Source: an uncultured Prevotellaceae bacterium (GTDB lineage: Bacteria > Bacteroidota > Bacteroidia > Bacteroidales > Bacteroidaceae). From it: a stretch of DNA of 39,444 nt. The notes beneath the pieces are model-generated. The model was not told the DNA's origin. It ran no database searches and was given only the letters and a program-made list of their open reading frames with translations. The stretch's first letter is position 1, and each line of letters begins with the position of its first letter. The translations under genes and the position numbers were made by a program. The stretch covers positions 1 to 39,444 of the forward strand of contig ONFE01000046.1 in assembly GCA_900316985.1 (NCBI GenBank), in the 5' to 3' direction. Below are positions 37,955 to 39,444 of the stretch, piece after piece.

Positions 37955-39265
37955 ATGATGAACAGTCTTTCAAAGATATTAGTTTTCGCAGCATTAAGCA
38001 TCTTTAGTGTTGCCGTCGCAGATGCACAAGTCGTGGCATCCGATTCCGTACTTCAGAACAAAAACGTGAAAAGCCGCCTGAAGGTGGGAGGCTACGGTGA
38101 GATAAACTATGGACGAAATTTCTATAGCGACCACGTAAGCCGCTACAGCCAACCTGAAGAGCACAAGAATGACCCTTCACACGGACGTTTCGATATTCCC
38201 CATGCCGTAATCTATATGGGCTATGACTTCGGCAAAGGCTGGAGCTTCGGCACCGAGATTGAGTTTGAACATGGCGGCAACGGCATCGCCTACGAGAAAG
38301 AAGACGAGGAAGGCGGCGAATGGGAACAAGAGACCGAGAAAGGCGGTGAAGTGGAGCTGGAGCAGTTCTGGATTCAGAAGTCATTCGCTTCATGGGCCAA
38401 CCTGAAGATGGGACACATCGTGGTTCCGGTGGGTCTGAACAATGCCTATCATGAGCCACTGAATTTCTTTACCGTCTATCGCCCAGAAGGCGAGGACATC
38501 ATCATGCCTTCCACCTGGCATCAGACGGGAGCCTCTTTCTGGGGCCGTTATGGTGACTGGCGCTACGAGGCACAGTTCCTGGCAGGTCTGAACGCCGATA
38601 ACTTCACCAACACGGGATGGATTCACAAGGGTCCGAAGTCACCTCTGGAGTTTGACGTTGCCAACAAGTACGGTGGCGCCGTGCGCATTGACAACTATTC
38701 GGTTCCCGGCTTGCGCATCGGTATCAGTGGTTACTACGGCCATACCATCGGCAACACCTATCCGGCAGAGAAGAACGGAGCCAGCACCACCTATAAAGGA
38801 AAGGTAGCCATCGGTTCCATCGACTTCACCTACAAAGGCTATAACTGGATTGTGCGCGGCCAAGCTGACTACGGCTACCTGAGCGATGCAGCGCAACTGA
38901 AATACATGTACAACCGTCTGAACTCCAAGTCACCCTATAAGCACTCCGCTTTTGTTTCAGGAAACGCCTATGCCATCGGCATTGAAGCTGGCTACGACGT
39001 GTTCTCACAGATTCAGTGTCTGCGGGCCGACAACCAGAAGCTATATGTCTTCGGACGCTATGAGCAGTACAACCCATACGCTTCGAACACCAATAACACA
39101 CCCTACGACTACACCCAGGTAAAACGTATGGCCGTGGGCGTGAACTACCACCCCATCAAGCAGATTGCCATCAAGGCAGAATATAGCAACCGGTTCCTGA
39201 AGAGTCTCTACAACAATGAGCCTTCAGTCAACATCGGCGTGGCTTACGAGGGATGGTTCTTTTAA
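37955..39265 (+). CDS. Outer-membrane porin (phosphate-selective OprO/OprP-like)
   Basis: The 436-residue protein has a signal peptide (MMNSLSKILVFAALSIFSVAVADAQ), a strand-rich barrel with repeated aromatic-belt strands (GYGEINYGRNF, WRYEAQFLAGLNADNF, YNWIVRGQADYGYL) and the aromatic C-terminal end VAYEGWFF. An acidic loop (EKEDEEGGEWEQETEKGGE) is notable and may bind cations. The start may be either of two adjacent ATG codons (37955 or 37958). A lipoprotein gene follows 57 bases later with no terminator, so the two form an operon. The substrate is unknown; iron-related porin-lipoprotein pairs occur in this phylum. Confidence 0.85.
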   Translation: MMNSLSKILVFAALSIFSVAVADAQVVASDSVLQNKNVKSRLKVGGYGEINYGRNFYSDHVSRYSQPEEHKNDPSHGRFDIPHAVIYMGYDFGKGWSFGTEIEFEHGGNGIAYEKEDEEGGEWEQETEKGGEVELEQFWIQKSFASWANLKMGHIVVPVGLNNAYHEPLNFFTVYRPEGEDIIMPSTWHQTGASFWGRYGDWRYEAQFLAGLNADNFTNTGWIHKGPKSPLEFDVANKYGGAVRIDNYSVPGLRIGISGYYGHTIGNTYPAEKNGASTTYKGKVAIGSIDFTYKGYNWIVRGQADYGYLSDAAQLKYMYNRLNSKSPYKHSAFVSGNAYAIGIEAGYDVFSQIQCLRADNQKLYVFGRYEQYNPYASNTNNTPYDYTQVKRMAVGVNYHPIKQIAIKAEYSNRFLKSLYNNEPSVNIGVAYEGWFF

Positions 39266-39322
39266 AGAAATCCCGCTCAAGAAAAAGCATATACATCAAC
39301 AATTTAAAAATATAACACAAAA

Positions 39323-39444
39323 ATGAAGAATCTTTTAAAGTATGCAATGCTCTTCGCTGCCGCCGGCACGCTGAGCATGAGTTTCACCGCCTGTAGCAGT
39401 GATGATGACAATAACAGCAGTGACGATGGCTTCAACATCGTGAC
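39323..39444 (+). CDS. Lipoprotein (partial, runs off the right edge)
   Basis: The first 40 codons encode a lipoprotein signal with lipobox FTAC (MKNLLKYAMLFAAAGTLSMS, then FTACSSDDD) and a Ser/Asp/Asn-rich tether. The functional domain lies beyond the window. An imelysin-like metal-uptake lipoprotein would fit the porin neighbour but is a guess. Confidence 0.7.
   Translation, partial: MKNLLKYAMLFAAAGTLSMSFTACSSDDDNNSSDDGFNIV

Overview
The window is a chromosomal segment of a Bacteroidota bacterium, most like Prevotella or a close relative. Three things point there. Many genes are preceded by the Bacteroidota-type promoter (TTG, about 19-21 bases, TAnnTTTG). The gene set includes glutamine synthetase type III (glnN), LL-diaminopimelate aminotransferase (dapL), nrdDG and a pectin acetylesterase. 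Recurrent short repeats of a style I associate with Prevotella lie inside coding regions. Species cannot be told from the sequence alone.

Layout. 1-11922 (minus strand): a nitrogen-assimilation operon reading gltB, gltD, pyrG, asnB, followed by a cysteine desulfidase/serine dehydratase-like protein and a partial DsbD. 12133-14495 (minus): an apparent operon of a ThiD-like/AraC fusion regulator, pdxS and pdxT, closed by a terminator at 12053-12097. 14607-16942 (minus): glnK, amtB and an outer-membrane beta-barrel, closed by a terminator at 14539-14573. 16943-29194: an island between the glnK and dapF control regions. It starts with a broken GIY-YIG gene and holds a type I restriction-modification locus (hsdM, Fic, HepT-like HEPN, MNT nucleotidyltransferase, a tail-anchored protein, hsdS, an AAA/PrrC-RloC-like ATPase, a membrane-anchored helical protein, hsdR). 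It ends in a RhuM gene cut by a ~335-bp nested palindrome. 29195-33683 (plus): dapF, dapL, glnN. 33968-37758 (plus): nrdD, nrdG and a rhamnogalacturonan acetylesterase. 37955-39444 (plus): a porin and the first codons of a lipoprotein.

How it works together. glnK/amtB (ammonium uptake and sensing), gltBD (GOGAT), glnN (glutamine synthetase III), asnB and pyrG form a nitrogen supercluster. dapF/dapL (lysine and peptidoglycan precursors) and PLP synthesis (pdxST) sit beside it. The R-M/defence island separates the divergent glnK and dapF units.

Main points for a second look: (1) 15-bp palindromes CTTACA-N3-TGTAAG occur as pairs exactly 32 bp apart upstream of both glnK and dapF, with weaker copies at the same spacing upstream of gltB; this suggests an undescribed nitrogen regulon. 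(2) An AraC regulator fused to a shortened ThiD-like domain with a broken catalytic motif heads the pdxST operon. (3) The R-M locus carries AT-rich cargo between hsdM and hsdR in a prr-like order. (4) Palindromic and tandem repeat elements have been absorbed in frame into at least four proteins, and a related repeat lies at the aberrant 3' end of dapL. (5) A giant nested palindrome truncates rhuM.
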